This document shows, piece after piece, positions 16,996-26,077 of a DNA stretch of 50,759 nt. Source of the stretch: Bradyrhizobium sp. (lineage in GTDB: Bacteria; Pseudomonadota; Alphaproteobacteria; Rhizobiales; Xanthobacteraceae); the NCBI RefSeq assembly GCF_028868675.1, contig NZ_JAGWUA010000008.1:1-50759 (forward strand), read 5' to 3'. Position 1 is the stretch's first letter, and each line of letters opens with the position of its first letter. Made by a program: the position numbers and the translations under genes. The notes beneath the pieces were generated by a model. It searched no databases. It saw only the letters and a list, made by a program, of their open reading frames with translations, and had not been told where the DNA came from.

Positions 16996-18609
16996 TCAGG
17001 GCGCGCCGAATGTCGATGGTTCGTCCTTGCACGCGGAACGCAGCACGAAGCGCTGGATCTTTCCGGTCGCCGTCTTCGGCAATTCCGCCACGAAATTGAT
17101 CTGTCGCGGATATTTGTAGGGAGCGAGGCCCTTCCTGCAGAAGTCGACCAGTTCGGCCGCGAGCCCGGCGCTTCCCGCCTGCCCTTGCCTGAGAACGACG
17201 AAGGCCTCCGGCTTGACCAGATCCTCGCGATCGGCGCGACCCACCACCGCCGCCTCGACCACCGCGGGATGCTCGACGAGGCGCGACTCGATCTCGAACG
17301 GCGAGCACCAGATGCCACCGACCTTCATCATGTCGTCGCTTCGGCCGCAGTAGTAGTAATAGCCTTCGGCGTCGCGTCGATAGGTGTCGCCGGTGTTGAG
17401 CCAGCCATCGACCATGGTTCGCGCCGTGCGCTCGGCATTGTTCCAGTAGCAGCGTGCGGTCGAGTCGCCCGAGATCAGCAACTGGCCGCTGTCGCCGTCG
17501 GCGACCTCGGCGCCGCGCTCGTCGAGGATACGCGCCGTGTAGCCCGGCACGACACGGCCGCTGGATCCCGGCCTGATGTCGCCAGGGGCATTCGAGATGA
17601 AGATATGCAGTGCCTCCGTCGAGCCGATGCCGTCCAGGATCCAAAGGCCGGTTTCCTCGTGCCACCGCCGCAGGATTTCCGCAGGCAGCGCCTCGCCGGC
17701 CGAGACGCAATGCCGGACCGAGGAGAGATCGGGCTTCTCGGTCGCGAAGTGCTGCAAGTACGCCGCATAAAGCGTCGGTACGCCGAAATAGAGCGTCGGC
17801 CGGAATTGCGCGATCAGCGGAAAGCTCGTCGCCGGTCCGGGCCGTGCGCCGTTCAGGACCGCCGTAGCGCCGACCCAGAGCGGAAAGGTCAGATTGTTGC
17901 CGAGCCCGTAGGCAAAGAACAATTTGGCCTCGGAGTAAAAGACGTCATCCTCGCGGATGCCCAGGGTCTCGACGCCAAATCGCTGGCTGGTAACGACCAT
18001 GTCGCGATGACGATGAACCGCCGCCTTCGGCGATCCGGTCGAGCCGGACGAGTAGAGCCAGAAGCAGTCGTCGTCGGCCGCCGTCGCCACGGTTTCGAAT
18101 TGCGCGCCGGCGTCGGCAATCAGGCTTGCGAAAGAGTTTGCCTCGCCCTCCGTGCAGAGAACGATTTGCGGCGCACGGGCGGCACCAGCAATGGCAGGCC
18201 GCACCTCCTCGGCGAATTCGGGCGAATAGACCAGCGCGGCGGCGCCGGAATCCTCGATCATGTAGGTGTAGCTGGTCGCACGCAGCAGCGTATTGAGCGG
18301 AACCGGAATGATGCCCGCCTTGATCGCCCCCCAGAACAGATAGAAGAAGGCCGGGCAATCCTTCACGACCATCAGCATGCGGTCCCCGCGCTTCAGGCCG
18401 AGGCGCAGGAGAAGCCGCGCGCATCGATTGACGTTGGCGGCGAGATCGGCGTAGGTCACGTCGCCATCGACCGAGCGGATCGCGATCTTCGCGCTGCGGC
18501 CTTCGGCGATGTGCCGGTCGATGAAGGGAACGGCGACGTTGAAGTCCGCCGAAAATCGCAGGCGCGGCGGGTGCTCGGACGCGTCGATCTCGACCGTATG
18601 ACTCTGCAT
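16996..18609 (-). CDS. Benzoate-CoA-ligase-family enzyme
   Basis: A 537-residue ANL ligase, the length of benzoate/4-hydroxybenzoate-CoA ligases. Seen: P-loop WLYSSGSTGSPKAAVHRH, KLFFAYGLGNNLTFPLWVG, the A5 motif DGIGSTEALHIFISN, hinge YYCGRSDDMMKVGGIWCSPF and the C-terminal ELPKTATGKIQRF with the catalytic Lys. All are typical of the BadA/HbaA/BclA group. I start at ATG 18609 (MQSHTVEID); a TTG at 18636 is possible. Reaction: aromatic acid + ATP + CoA to aroyl-CoA, in the cytosol. It heads the operon with transporter system 2 and has an FNR-like box 94 bases upstream. Which aromatic acid it uses (benzoate, hydroxybenzoate or other) cannot be decided. Confidence 0.88.
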   Translation of the reverse strand: MQSHTVEIDASEHPPRLRFSADFNVAVPFIDRHIAEGRSAKIAIRSVDGDVTYADLAANVNRCARLLLRLGLKRGDRMLMVVKDCPAFFYLFWGAIKAGIIPVPLNTLLRATSYTYMIEDSGAAALVYSPEFAEEVRPAIAGAARAPQIVLCTEGEANSFASLIADAGAQFETVATAADDDCFWLYSSGSTGSPKAAVHRHRDMVVTSQRFGVETLGIREDDVFYSEAKLFFAYGLGNNLTFPLWVGATAVLNGARPGPATSFPLIAQFRPTLYFGVPTLYAAYLQHFATEKPDLSSVRHCVSAGEALPAEILRRWHEETGLWILDGIGSTEALHIFISNAPGDIRPGSSGRVVPGYTARILDERGAEVADGDSGQLLISGDSTARCYWNNAERTARTMVDGWLNTGDTYRRDAEGYYYYCGRSDDMMKVGGIWCSPFEIESRLVEHPAVVEAAVVGRADREDLVKPEAFVVLRQGQAGSAGLAAELVDFCRKGLAPYKYPRQINFVAELPKTATGKIQRFVLRSACKDEPSTFGAP

Positions 18610-18702
18610 CGCCTCGACCCGTCCTCGCTCCGACAAACCCGGTTTGACAATTTCCGCCGATCGATCTTCGCCGGCTCATATCAGTTGCGGCGCGATTAAC
18701 CC

Positions 18703-18716
18703 TTGACTTCGGTCAT
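18703..18716. promoter_or_regulatory. FNR/CRP-like box TTGAC-TTCG-GTCAT
   Basis: Nine of ten half-site bases match TTGAC/GTCAA; the last base is T. It lies between the end of hbaA (18732) and the benzoate-CoA-ligase-family gene (start 18609), 94 bases upstream of the latter. It probably drives the ligase-transporter operon. Confidence 0.55.
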
Positions 18717-18731
18717 GCGGGTCGAGGCGTC

Positions 18732-20303
18732 CTAGAGGTCTCCACCGTTCGCGATCCCGTGACGGTCGCGCAGCATGAATCGCTGGATCTTGCCGGTCGC
18801 GGTCTTCGGCAGGCTGTCGACGAACTCGACCCATCTCGGATACTTCCAGGGACCGATGGCGTGCTTCACGTGCACCTTGAGCTCTTCGTAGAGCGCGCGG
18901 CCGAGATCGTCCGGACGGTTCCGCAGCACGACAAAGGCCTTCGGCTTGATCAGGCCGTTGTCGTCGGAGGCCGGCACGACGGCGGCTTCGAGGACCGCGG
19001 GGTGGCTGACCAGGGCCTCCTCGATCTCGAACGGCGACACCCAGATCCCGCTGACCTTGAACATGTCGTCGGTGCGTCCGCAGTAGGTATAGACCCCGTC
19101 CGGTCGCCGCATGTACTTGTCGCCGGTGCGGGTCCACTCGCCGAGGAAGGTGCGGCGCGATCGCTCGCGCTGATTCCAGTAGCCCGCCGCCGCCGACTCC
19201 GCCTTGACCAGAAGCTCGCCCATCTCGTTGTCGCCGACGTCCTGCGCGTTTTCGTCGACCAGCCTGAGCTTGAAGCCGTCGACCGGCACGCCCGACGTGC
19301 CATACTCGACGGCGTCGGGCAGGTTCGTCAGGAACAGGTGGCCCAATTCGGTCGAGCCGACGCCATTGACGATGTCGAGACCAAATCGCGCCTTCCACGC
19401 CTTACCGACGTGGGAGGGCAGCGCCTCGCCGGCCGAGAAGCAGAGCCGCAGACGCTTCGACATGTTCTCCGGCCTGCATTCGGGATCGGCCAGGATCGCC
19501 GCATACAGCGTCGGCACCGCAAAGAACATCGTCGGCTGATAGCCGCGCAGCATCTCGAACACGGTCTGCGGCGTCGGGCGCTCCGGATAGAACACCGAGG
19601 TGGCCCCGACCCACATCGGACAGATCATGGCGTTGCCGAGGCCGTAGGCGAAGAACAGCTTGGCGGCGGAGAAGACCACGTCGTCTTCGCGATAGCCGAT
19701 GCGCTGCTGGCCGGCGCTCTGCGCCATGATCCGCGGACTCGAATGCACATGCATGACGCCCTTCGGATTCCCGGTCGTGCCGGACGAATAGAGCCAGTAG
19801 GCGACCTCGTCGGCGACGGTCCTGGCCGGCGCCGAGCCTTCGTTCTCGGCTGCGAGAAGCGAATCCAGCCGCGGCACCGATTCCGGACCACCGCCGACGA
19901 CGACGATGCCCTTCAGGTTCGGCAGATCCTTGGCGGCTTCCTGGACGTCAGCCAGCAAGGCCGTCGAGACGAAGACGGCCTTGGCGCGCGAGTCCTCGAA
20001 CAGATAGCGATACTGATCGACCGTCAGCCGCGTATTGACCAGAACGGGAATGACGCCCGCGCGGATCGCTCCCCAGAACAGGATGGGGAAGTCGACGGTG
20101 TCGAGCAGAACCAGCGCAATCCTGTTCTCGGGCTCGATTCCCATGCGCGCCAGCATCGGACCGATGCGTGCCGCCGAATCCCGCAATTCGCCGTAGGTCA
20201 GGTTTCGTGAAGGATCGATAAAGGCGATCTTGTTGCCGCGACCCTCGGCAACGTGACGGTCCACGAAGTCGACCGCTGCATTGTAATCGCGAAGCGCTGT
20301 CAT
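18732..20303 (-). CDS. hbaA: 4-hydroxybenzoate-CoA ligase
   Basis: A 523-residue ANL ligase: 4-hydroxybenzoate + ATP + CoA to 4-hydroxybenzoyl-CoA + AMP + PPi. Seen: the N-terminus MTALRDYNAAVDFVDRHVAE closely resembles what I remember of R. palustris HbaA. It also has YSSGTTGNPKGVMHVHSSPR, KLFFAYGLGNAMICPMWVG, VNGVGSTELGHLFLTNLPD, YCGRTDDMFKVSGIWVSPF and PKTATGKIQRF with the catalytic, acetylatable Lys. The ATG at 20303 is chosen by this homology; the frame is open further upstream but through the promoter boxes. It is divergent from hbaBCD, the reductase for its product, with a 176-base gap carrying two FNR-like sites. The assignment over benzoate rests on this pairing and on N-terminal similarity. 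Confidence 0.87.
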   Translation of the reverse strand: MTALRDYNAAVDFVDRHVAEGRGNKIAFIDPSRNLTYGELRDSAARIGPMLARMGIEPENRIALVLLDTVDFPILFWGAIRAGVIPVLVNTRLTVDQYRYLFEDSRAKAVFVSTALLADVQEAAKDLPNLKGIVVVGGGPESVPRLDSLLAAENEGSAPARTVADEVAYWLYSSGTTGNPKGVMHVHSSPRIMAQSAGQQRIGYREDDVVFSAAKLFFAYGLGNAMICPMWVGATSVFYPERPTPQTVFEMLRGYQPTMFFAVPTLYAAILADPECRPENMSKRLRLCFSAGEALPSHVGKAWKARFGLDIVNGVGSTELGHLFLTNLPDAVEYGTSGVPVDGFKLRLVDENAQDVGDNEMGELLVKAESAAAGYWNQRERSRRTFLGEWTRTGDKYMRRPDGVYTYCGRTDDMFKVSGIWVSPFEIEEALVSHPAVLEAAVVPASDDNGLIKPKAFVVLRNRPDDLGRALYEELKVHVKHAIGPWKYPRWVEFVDSLPKTATGKIQRFMLRDRHGIANGGDL

Positions 20304-20360
20304 GAGCGTCGCCCAACGTTGATCGTTCCTCACACTAGACGGCGGACCGACGGCCTTTCC

Positions 20361-20374
20361 TTGACTTCCGTCAG
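20361..20374. promoter_or_regulatory. FNR/CRP-like box TTGAC-TTCC-GTCAG
   Basis: Nine of ten half-site bases match. It is 58 bases upstream of the hbaA ATG and about 106 upstream of hbaB. The position suits an activator of hbaA. Confidence 0.55.
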
Positions 20375-20412
20375 GTCGACCGTTCGACATCATATGGTTC
20401 GTGACGCACGGC

Positions 20413-20426
20413 TTGATTTTTGTCAT
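20413..20426. promoter_or_regulatory. FNR/CRP-like box TTGAT-TTTT-GTCAT
   Basis: An imperfect box: the left half is the canonical FNR TTGAT, the right half GTCAT. It is 54 bases upstream of the hbaB ATG. It suits an activator of hbaBCD and gives each side of the divergent pair its own site. Confidence 0.5.
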
Positions 20427-20479
20427 GGAACGACGGCGTCGGACGGCGCAGCCTGACGATCGAGATCAGGGGTCCTACG

Positions 20480-20971
20480 ATGCACGCACCCGCCTCGGAG
20501 CCGAAAAAGCGCCTGTTGAGATTGAGACTGAACGGGCGCTGGCGCGAAGACGCCGTGGGCGAAACGCAATTGCTGGTCGACTATCTGCGCGAGGTCGCGC
20601 ACCTCACTGGCACGAAGACCGGCTGCGACGGCGGCGAATGCGGGGCATGCACCGTCCTGGTCGACGGCGAGGCCGTGCCGTCCTGCATCACGCTGGTAGC
20701 GCGCTGCGAGGGGCGGAGCGTCGAGACGATCGAGGCGCTGGCGACGCAGGGACGTCTCAGCGCCCTGCAACGCGCCTTTCACGAGAAGCTCGGCGCGCAA
20801 TGCGGCTTCTGTACCCCGGGCATGATCATGGCGGCCGAGGCGCTGCTGCGCGACAATCCGGCCCCCACCGAGGACGAGATCCGTACGGCGCTCGCGGGCA
20901 ATCTGTGCCGGTGTACGGGCTACGTGAAGATCATCGAGGCCGTGCGGACGGCCGTGGAGGCCGGGTCATGA
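20480..20971 (+). CDS. hbaB: 4-hydroxybenzoyl-CoA reductase, small [2Fe-2S] subunit
   Basis: A 163-residue iron-sulfur subunit of a xanthine-oxidase-family enzyme. Seen: a plant-type [2Fe-2S] site in [20 protein letters not shown] plus the final Cys, and the second C-terminal site in [11 protein letters not shown] and [12 protein letters not shown]. These are the two clusters that carry electrons between FAD and Mo. The start at 20480 ([10 protein letters not shown]) matches the family N-terminus; an upstream in-frame start at 20420 would run through a promoter box. Known: in 4-hydroxybenzoyl-CoA reductase this is the gamma subunit (HcrC/HbaB). The order small-large-medium, the divergent hbaA and the special medium subunit identify the enzyme. 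Its stop overlaps the hbaC start (ATGA). Confidence 0.9.
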   Translation: MHAPASEPKKRLLRLRLNGRWREDAVGETQLLVDYLREVAHLTGTKTGCDGGECGACTVLVDGEAVPSCITLVARCEGRSVETIEALATQGRLSALQRAFHEKLGAQCGFCTPGMIMAAEALLRDNPAPTEDEIRTALAGNLCRCTGYVKIIEAVRTAVEAGS

Positions 20972-23298
20972 GCGTTGACGCGGGCACAAGGCCCCCTCGC
21001 CGCGGCGTTCCCCTGATCGACGGCGTCGAGAAGGTCACCGGACGCGCGCGTTACACCGCCGACCTCGACCACGCCGGCGCCCTGGTCGGGCGCATTCTGC
21101 GCAGCCCGGTCAGCCATGGCGAGATCGTCGGCCTCGACGTATCCGCCGCGCGCAATCTCGAGGGCGTCGCGGCGGTCGTCACCGGCGACGACTGTCCCTA
21201 CACCTACGGCGTGCTCCCGATCGCGATGAACGAATATCCGCTGGCCCGCGGACGCGTGCGCTATCGCGGCGAACCCATCGCGGCGGTCGCCGCCGTCGAC
21301 GCGGAGACGGCGCAACGCGCTCTCGAGTTGATCGAGCTGAAGATCAGGGAGCTGCCCGCCTACTATACGCCGGCCGAGGCTCGCGCGCCGGATGCCATCC
21401 TGCTGCACGACAACAAACCCGGCAACGTCGAGCGCGAGGTTCATCACCAGTTCGGCGACATCGACGTCGGTTTCGCCGCGGCGGACTTGGTGCGCGAGGA
21501 GACGTTCTCCTGCGCCGAGATCAACCACGCCCAGATCGAGCCGCATGCGAGCCTGTCCGAGTTCGATCCGCTGACCGGCCGCCTCACCGTGCAGACCGTC
21601 TCCCAGGTCGGCTACTACCTGCACCTGATGCTGGCGCGATGCCTCGACATGGATACGTCGCGGATCCGGGTGATCAAGCCCTTCATCGGCGGCGGATTTG
21701 GCGCGCGCGTGGAGGCGCTCAATTTCGAGATCGTGACCGCGCTGCTCGCCCGCGCCGCCAACGGCAAGGTGCTGATGGAGCTCAGCCGCGAGGAGACCTT
21801 CATCACCCACCGCGCCCGTCCCCATACCGACATCCGGCTCAAGCTCGGGATGAGCAAGACCGGGCGGATGACCGCATGCGAATTGCAGGTGGTGCAGCGC
21901 GGCGGCGCCTATGCCGGTTATGGCATCATCACCATCCTCTATGCCGGCTCGCTGCTGCACGGCATCTACGACATTCCGGCCGCGAAATACGACGGTTACC
22001 GGGTCTACGCCAACCTGCCGCCCTGCGGGGCGATGCGCGGGCACGGCTCGGTCGACACCCGCCATGCCTTCGAGACCCTGGTAGACCGCATGGCGCGTGA
22101 GCTCGGCCTCGATCCGTTCGCGGTTCGGCGCGCCAACCTGCTGCACGCGCCGACCCGCACCGTGAACGACCTCGTGGTCAACAGCTACGGGCTGCCGGAA
22201 TGTCTCGACCGGGTCGAGCGTGCAAGCGGCTGGAAGGAGCGCATCGGCCGCCTGCCGCCCGGCAAGGGTCTCGGCATGGCCTGTTCCCACTACGTCAGCG
22301 GCGCGGCCAAGCCGATCCATTTCACCGGCGAGCCGCACGCGGTGGTTCATCTCAAGCTCGACTTCGACGGCGGCGTCACGGCGCTCACGGGCGCCGCCGA
22401 CATCGGCCAAGGGTCCTCGACGATGGTCGCGATCGCGGTGGCCGAGACGCTCGACGTCTCGCTCGACCGGGTGCGGGTCGTCTCGGCCGATACCGCCGTC
22501 ACGCCGAAGGACAACGGCGCCTACTCGTCCCGCATCACCTTCATGGTCGGCAACGCGGCGATCGACGCCGCGAGGAAGCTGAAGGAGCTGCTCATCGCCA
22601 CCGCCGCACGCAAGCTCGAGGCTCGTCCCGAAGACGTGGAATGCGAGAACGAGACGTTCCGCGTCGGGCACGGCGAGCAGTCCGCGCTGCGGTTCGCCGA
22701 CGTCGTGGCGGCAGCGCTGGTCAATGAGGGCGCCATCACCGTCAAGGGCGCCTTCACCTGTCCGCCCGACGCGCAAGGCGGCAAGCACCGCGGCGGCGCG
22801 GTCGGCTCGACGATGGGCTTCAGCTACGCCGCCCAGGTCGTCGAGGTCAGCGTCGACGACGCAACCGGACAGGTCTCGGTCGACAAGGTCTGGGTCGCGC
22901 TCGACTGCGGCCGCGCCATCAACCCCTTGGCGGTCGAAGGGCAGATGCAGGGATCGGTCTGGATGGGCATGGGCCAGGCGCTGTCCGAGGAAACCCGCTA
23001 TCTCGACGGATTGCCGGCCCACGCCAGCATGCTCGAATACCGCATGCCGACCATCATGGACTCCCCGCCGATCGAAACCCACATCGTCGAAAGCTACGAC
23101 CCCAATGGACCGATGGGGGCCAAGGAAGCCAGCGAAGGCGCATTGGCCGGCTTTCCGCCGGCCCTGGTGAACGCCATCGCCAATGCGATCGGCATCGACC
23201 TCAACGAACTGCCGGCGACCCCTGACCGGATCATGGACGCGCTGATCGAACGCCGGCGGAAAGCACGGCTGTCCCGTGCGCTGAAGGCCGCATCATGA
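20968..23298 (+). CDS. hbaC: 4-hydroxybenzoyl-CoA reductase, large molybdopterin subunit
   Basis: A 776-residue Mo subunit. It reductively removes the para-hydroxyl of 4-hydroxybenzoyl-CoA to give benzoyl-CoA and water. Seen: VEKVTGRARYTADLDHAG at the N-terminus, the MPT-binding PFIGGGFGARVEALNFEIV, GAADIGQGSSTMVAIAVAE, and GAKEASEGALAGF near the C-terminus with the Glu expected at the Mo active site. The length fits HcrA/HbaC (about 770). The ATG at 20968 overlaps the hbaB stop. The upstream open frame (back to 20401) is out of phase with hbaB and is rejected. It forms an (alpha-beta-gamma)2 cytosolic enzyme with hbaB and hbaD. Alternative: another xanthine-oxidase-type aromatic-CoA reductase. 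Confidence 0.9.
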   Translation: MSVDAGTRPPRRGVPLIDGVEKVTGRARYTADLDHAGALVGRILRSPVSHGEIVGLDVSAARNLEGVAAVVTGDDCPYTYGVLPIAMNEYPLARGRVRYRGEPIAAVAAVDAETAQRALELIELKIRELPAYYTPAEARAPDAILLHDNKPGNVEREVHHQFGDIDVGFAAADLVREETFSCAEINHAQIEPHASLSEFDPLTGRLTVQTVSQVGYYLHLMLARCLDMDTSRIRVIKPFIGGGFGARVEALNFEIVTALLARAANGKVLMELSREETFITHRARPHTDIRLKLGMSKTGRMTACELQVVQRGGAYAGYGIITILYAGSLLHGIYDIPAAKYDGYRVYANLPPCGAMRGHGSVDTRHAFETLVDRMARELGLDPFAVRRANLLHAPTRTVNDLVVNSYGLPECLDRVERASGWKERIGRLPPGKGLGMACSHYVSGAAKPIHFTGEPHAVVHLKLDFDGGVTALTGAADIGQGSSTMVAIAVAETLDVSLDRVRVVSADTAVTPKDNGAYSSRITFMVGNAAIDAARKLKELLIATAARKLEARPEDVECENETFRVGHGEQSALRFADVVAAALVNEGAITVKGAFTCPPDAQGGKHRGGAVGSTMGFSYAAQVVEVSVDDATGQVSVDKVWVALDCGRAINPLAVEGQMQGSVWMGMGQALSEETRYLDGLPAHASMLEYRMPTIMDSPPIETHIVESYDPNGPMGAKEASEGALAGFPPALVNAIANAIGIDLNELPATPDRIMDALIERRRKARLSRALKAAS

Positions 23299-24269
23299 GC
23301 ACGCTGTTGCCGACGTTCCGTCTCGCCGCGCCCCGGACCGTCGCGGAGGCGATCGCGGCGCGCCGCGATCACCCCGCCGCCCGCTTCGTCGCCGGCGGCA
23401 CCGACCTGCTGGTCAACATGCGGCGCGGCATCAGCAGTCCGGACGTGCTGATCGACCTGTCCGGGATCGACGCGCTCACCGAATTCCGGATCGACGACAA
23501 TGGCGTCACGATCGGTGCCGGCGTGACGATCGCAGCCCTCGCCCGCCACGAGGTGATCGCCGCCCGCTATCGCGCGCTGGCGCAGGCCGCCGCGTCCATC
23601 GCCGGCCCCGGCCATCGCGCCATGGGCACGGTCGGCGGCAATCTGTGCCTCGACACCCGCTGCATCTACTACAATCAGAGCGAATGGTGGCGGCACGCGA
23701 ACGCCTATTGTCTCAAGAACCGCGGCGACACCTGCCACGTCGCCCCGCAGGGACAACGCTGCCACGCCGCGTTCAGCGGCGATCTCGCGCCCGCGTTGCT
23801 GGTCCTCGGCGCCGAAATCGACGTTCTCGGCGAGCAGGGCTTGCGCCGCCTCCCCCTGAGCCAGCTCTACATCGAGGACGGCAAGGCCCATCTCGCGCTG
23901 GCCGACGGCGAGTTGATCACGGCCGTGCGTCTGCCGCCCGCCCCGCCGGCCTCCGCCTACGCCAAGATCCGCACGCGCGCCGCGATCGATTTTCCGCTGG
24001 CCGGAGTCGCGGTCGCGCTCGCGACGTCGGGACCGGCGATCGCCTCGCTCGACGTGGCGCTGACCGGCACGAACTCGCGTCCGTTCCTGCTCGCCGGCAC
24101 GGATGCGCTGGCGGGGCGCGCCATCGACGACAAGCTGCTGGCCGAGGTCGATCGGCTGGTGCAAAAACAGGTGCAACCGATGCGCACCACGCTGACGTCG
24201 GCCAACTATCGCCGCGTGGCGGCCGCCGCGCTGGCACGGCGCCTGATCGCAGATCTCCGCCCGGCCTGA
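23295..24269 (+). CDS. hbaD: 4-hydroxybenzoyl-CoA reductase, FAD and [4Fe-4S] subunit
   Basis: A 324-residue FAD subunit. Seen: the FAD-binding FVAGGTDLLVNMRRGI and AMGTVGGNLCLDTRC, followed by an insertion at about residues 120-160. Its cysteines (CLDTRC, AYC, GDTC, QRC) are absent from ordinary xanthine-oxidase FAD subunits. Known: HcrB of Thauera has just such a loop, holding an extra [4Fe-4S] cluster that links ferredoxin to FAD. This is the strongest evidence that the trio is 4-hydroxybenzoyl-CoA reductase. The start overlaps the hbaC stop. It converges on the CRP/FNR gene ending at 24403; no clear terminator is seen in the 133-base gap. Confidence 0.92.
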   Translation: MSTLLPTFRLAAPRTVAEAIAARRDHPAARFVAGGTDLLVNMRRGISSPDVLIDLSGIDALTEFRIDDNGVTIGAGVTIAALARHEVIAARYRALAQAAASIAGPGHRAMGTVGGNLCLDTRCIYYNQSEWWRHANAYCLKNRGDTCHVAPQGQRCHAAFSGDLAPALLVLGAEIDVLGEQGLRRLPLSQLYIEDGKAHLALADGELITAVRLPPAPPASAYAKIRTRAAIDFPLAGVAVALATSGPAIASLDVALTGTNSRPFLLAGTDALAGRAIDDKLLAEVDRLVQKQVQPMRTTLTSANYRRVAAAALARRLIADLRPA

Positions 24270-24402
24270 CCTCCATCCGGCTTGAACCGAGCGCTCTGCG
24301 TCGCCGGAATGACCGCCGTCGCCTCGATCTCGATCTTTTGCGGGTGGCGCGCGCCTTGTCGGTCGCCCCTCACATTCCGTCCGAATCAAACCTTGTCGTA
24401 GA

Positions 24403-25128
24403 TCAGCGCACCGGCCGCAGCGTGCCTCGTACCGCGTTGCGGTCGTCTGCGGCGATCCGGCGCAACGCGACGATGTCGGCCACATTGACCTTCGACGCGT
24501 TGATGGTGACGCCCACGCCCCTCAGCTTGGCAAAGGCGCGCGACAGCGATTCGGGCGTCAGGCCGAGCCGGCCGGCAATCAGGATCTTGTCATAGGGCAG
24601 CGCGAGCGCGCAGTGACCGCGCTCCGCCAGGGACAGCGAGGCCAGGAATTCCGCGACCCGCTGCACGCCGCTCTGCGCCTTGAGCTGCTCGACCTGCTGC
24701 ACCAGGTAGTGCATGCGCTGCGAGACCGACGCGATCATCGCAAGCGCGATGTCCGGACTCGCGCGGATGCAGCGGATCAGGTGGTCGGCGGGGATGCGGG
24801 CGACCCGCGCCACGTTGACCGCTTCCGCGGTGGCAATGTATCGGCCGCCGGAGAACGCAATCGCCTCGGCGAAGCTGTCGCCCTTCGTCATCATGTCGAT
24901 GACGGTCTCCTCGCCGGACTGCGTGCCGCGGGAGATCTTGACCCAGCCGTCGACCACGATGAAGAACGCCGTCGCCGGATCGTCCTGCCTCATGATCAAG
25001 TCGTGCGGCCGCAATATCGTTGCGGTCGCCGGCGCGATGATGTGCTGCACGGTCTCCGGCTTCAGTCCTCTGAACACCGCAACGCGGGTGATGACTTGCA
25101 GGTCGCCGGCTGTCAGCTTTGAAGACAT
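24403..25128 (-). CDS. CRP/FNR-family regulator, HbaR-like (paralog 1)
   Basis: A 241-residue activator-like protein. Seen: a cyclic-nucleotide-type beta-barrel (PATAFFIVVDGWVKISRGT at about 50-70), a long dimer helix (residues about 125-155) and a helix-turn-helix with LGLTPESLSRAFAKLRGVGV. The E-x-x-S-R pattern in the recognition helix matches that of FNR, which reads TTGA half-sites. The N-terminal cysteine cluster of FNR is absent, so it should not sense O2 by an Fe-S cluster. Known: HbaR of R. palustris is a Cys-less member that responds to 4-hydroxybenzoate. The ATG at 25128 is preceded by GGAGA. A perfect FNR box lies 57 bases upstream. It is a tandem duplicate of the next gene, the effector domain having diverged most. 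Confidence 0.9.
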   Translation of the reverse strand: MSSKLTAGDLQVITRVAVFRGLKPETVQHIIAPATATILRPHDLIMRQDDPATAFFIVVDGWVKISRGTQSGEETVIDMMTKGDSFAEAIAFSGGRYIATAEAVNVARVARIPADHLIRCIRASPDIALAMIASVSQRMHYLVQQVEQLKAQSGVQRVAEFLASLSLAERGHCALALPYDKILIAGRLGLTPESLSRAFAKLRGVGVTINASKVNVADIVALRRIAADDRNAVRGTLRPVR

Positions 25129-25142
25129 TCCAGGGTCTCCAA

Positions 25143-25161
25143 CCATATGTGCGCCATATGG
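25143..25161. repeat. Paired CCATATG repeats upstream of regulator 1
   Basis: CCATATG occurs at 25143-25149 and again as CCATATGG at 25154-25161. Each contains the self-palindrome CATATG, and the copies are 11 bases apart (about one helix turn). They lie between the FNR-like box and the regulator start. Possibly a second binding site or a -10 region. Confidence 0.3.
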
Positions 25162-25184
25162 GGCGATTGACCCGCCGCGTGGCT

Positions 25185-25198
25185 TTGATCCGCATCAA
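25185..25198. promoter_or_regulatory. Canonical FNR box TTGAT-CCGC-ATCAA
   Basis: A perfect textbook FNR site (extended to TTTGAT...ATCAAA), 57 bases upstream of the paralog 1 start. It implies auto- or cross-regulation. Confidence 0.75.
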
Positions 25199-25295
25199 AT
25201 CGCTCGGGTGAATTCATGCTGCGCCGCACGCGCCCGTCTTCGCTGCAATGCAGCTTGCTGCGCTTGCGCAGCGCACACGAGCCGCCGACGTCGCG

Positions 25296-26021
25296 TCAGC
25301 GGATCGGCCGCAGGGTGCCGCGCACGGTGCTGCGGTCGTTGGCCGCGATCCGGCGAAGCCTGGCGATGTCGTCGATCGTGACTTGCGAGGCGTGAATGGT
25401 CACGCCGATCTCGCGCAATTTGGCGAAGGCCCGCGACAGTGATTCCGGCGTGAGACCGAGCCGGGCCGCGATCAGCATCTTGTCGTAAGGAAGCGATATC
25501 TCGCATCTGCCGTGCCGGGCGTGCGACAGCGACGCGAGAAACTCGGCGACGCGCTGGACCCCGCTCTGCGCCTTGAGCTGTTCGACCTGCTGAACGAGAT
25601 GATGCAGATGCTGCGACGTCGACGCCACCATCGCCAAGGCGATGTCGGGATTCTCGCGGATGCACCGGATGATGTGATCCGCCGGGATTCGCGCGACCCG
25701 GCTCCCGCTGACCGCCTCGGCGGTCGCCGGATATCGGTTTCCCGTGAACGCGACCGCCTCGGCGAACCCCTCGCCCTTCTGCAAGACGTGAATCACCGTT
25801 TCGTCGCCGGACGGAGAGATGCGGAACAGCTTCACCAACCCATCGATCACGATGAAGAACGCGGTCGCCGGCTCACCCTGGCGAAACAGCCATTCGTGAG
25901 GCCGCAGCATCACGGCATTTGCGGGCGCGATGATGTGCTCCACGGTTTCCGCTTTCAGTCCGCGAAAGATCGCGGTGCGGGTAATCACCTGGAGATCGCC
26001 GGCCGTGAGTTTCGAGGACAT
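25296..26021 (-). CDS. CRP/FNR-family regulator, HbaR-like (paralog 2)
   Basis: A 241-residue protein exactly as long as paralog 1 and alignable without gaps. Seen: the same start MSSKLTAGDLQVITR, a beta-barrel with PATAFFIVIDGLVKLFRISP, an almost identical dimerisation helix (HLVQQVEQLKAQSGVQRVAE) and recognition helix (LGLTPESLSRAFAKLREIGV). The most different parts are residues about 30-115, the presumed effector pocket. No FNR-type cysteine cluster. Inferred: gene duplication followed by change of ligand, with shared DNA sites. The box TTGACGGTGGTCAA lies 57 bases upstream, the same spacing as in paralog 1, so the promoter was probably duplicated too. Which paralog is closer to HbaR cannot be settled here. 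Confidence 0.9.
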   Translation of the reverse strand: MSSKLTAGDLQVITRTAIFRGLKAETVEHIIAPANAVMLRPHEWLFRQGEPATAFFIVIDGLVKLFRISPSGDETVIHVLQKGEGFAEAVAFTGNRYPATAEAVSGSRVARIPADHIIRCIRENPDIALAMVASTSQHLHHLVQQVEQLKAQSGVQRVAEFLASLSHARHGRCEISLPYDKMLIAARLGLTPESLSRAFAKLREIGVTIHASQVTIDDIARLRRIAANDRSTVRGTLRPIR

Positions 26022-26077
26022 GAGGGAGATCCCAAGCGAGCCGCCCGCAATTCATGCGACTGGCGCGCTTGTCGTCC

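Noticed and set aside
15758..17710. 650-residue binding protein with a long N-terminal extension
   Set aside because: The extension overlaps the ligase gene in another phase. A good ribosome site and signal peptide begin at 16963.
20920..23082. 720-codon minus-strand frame opposite hbaC
   Set aside because: No family motifs and atypical composition. hbaC on the other strand has clear molybdopterin motifs.
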